Assembly: GCA_040216635.1 (NCBI GenBank)
Contig: JAVJOU010000006.1
Location: 62,001 to 126,000 of the forward strand
DNA length: 64,000 bases
Direction: 5' to 3'
DNA from: UBA1479 sp040216635
Lineage (GTDB): Bacteria; Pseudomonadota; Alphaproteobacteria; Rhodospirillales; Casp-alpha2
Part shown: piece after piece, positions 63,866 through 64,000 of the stretch
Numbering within the stretch: the stretch's first letter is position 1
Layout of the letters: every line of letters begins with the position of its first letter
Notes under the pieces: model-generated
What the model was told of the DNA's origin: nothing
What the model saw: only the letters and a program-made list of their open reading frames with translations
Databases searched by the model: none
Made by a program: the position numbers and the translations under genes

Positions 63866-63880
63866 TTAACAAGTCGTTGA
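63866..63880. promoter_or_regulatory. CtrA-box-like element upstream of fliL (one mismatch)
   Basis: TTAACAAGTCGTTGA: TTAA-N7-TTGA, one base from the CtrA core, 62 bases before the fliL ATG. The fliLM promoter of Caulobacter is a known CtrA target, so the position fits. The remaining bases to the window end (63881-64000) hold no gene I can see. Confidence 0.45.
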
Positions 63881-64000
63881 GGCGGAGAAATGACAGCCCT
63901 GCCGTTCAGGGGGCTTTCCAATGCGCGCAGCGGCCAAGAGGCATACCCGCGCTTAAATTTCGCCCATGTCATTTCCGGGCCATCATATCAAACCCCTGCC

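Overview
The window is chromosomal DNA from a high-GC alphaproteobacterium, most likely of the Rhodospirillales in the broad sense. This rests on gene content: a COQ9-family protein, a split three-gene transhydrogenase (pntAA/pntAB/pntB), CckA encoded downstream of a flgB-flgC-fliE-fliQ-fliR-flhB cluster, alphaproteobacterial motor proteins (MotE, a DUF6468-like protein) and CheZ-like phosphatases. No rRNA, tRNA, insertion sequence, prophage or CRISPR array was seen. Genes are densely packed, with many 1-8 base overlaps.

Bases 1-34100 are mainly housekeeping and metabolism: partial purK; def, a COQ9-family gene and an unknown gene; rpsU; a Maf-type flagellin glycosylation protein with a SEC-C tail; the transhydrogenase operon; a gamma-glutamyltransferase; a cyclase-like protein with a RidA protein; an operon of an M3 peptidase, an alpha/beta hydrolase and an ABC1 kinase; an acyl-CoA ligase; a group of a UDP-sugar epimerase, a fluoroacetate-dehalogenase-like hydrolase and a nitroreductase; a fused indolepyruvate:ferredoxin oxidoreductase; pyruvate kinase; meaB; a first CheZ-like gene and a periplasmic cyclophilin.

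Bases 34100-43540 hold a CoxE-like VWA protein, an mscS - zinc-ribbon membrane protein - moxR - alaS run on the minus strand, recA with a possible SOS box, and an AT-rich lipoprotein gene that looks acquired.

Bases 43535-64000 are dominated by motility and its control. cckA and the export/rod genes run leftward. A COG2257 FlhB-like gene, an unknown 104-residue gene, fliO and fliP run rightward. The divergent region between them carries a perfect TTAA-N7-TTAA element, the core of the CtrA box, and a one-mismatch version precedes fliL. Since CckA is the top kinase of the CtrA pathway, regulator and likely targets sit together. After a FecR-domain gene and an AraC regulator/peroxiredoxin pair comes a leftward motor cluster: fliL, fliM, a DUF6468-like gene, motE, cheY, a second CheZ-like gene, two MotB-like genes and a 1098-residue periplasmic AMIN/TPR protein. 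No motA is present.

The strongest leads for new biology are that motor cluster, the shared CheY-docking-like tails of FliM and both CheZ-like proteins, the 28-residue tandem repeat at the FliM N-terminus, and several perfect palindromes with no assigned regulator.
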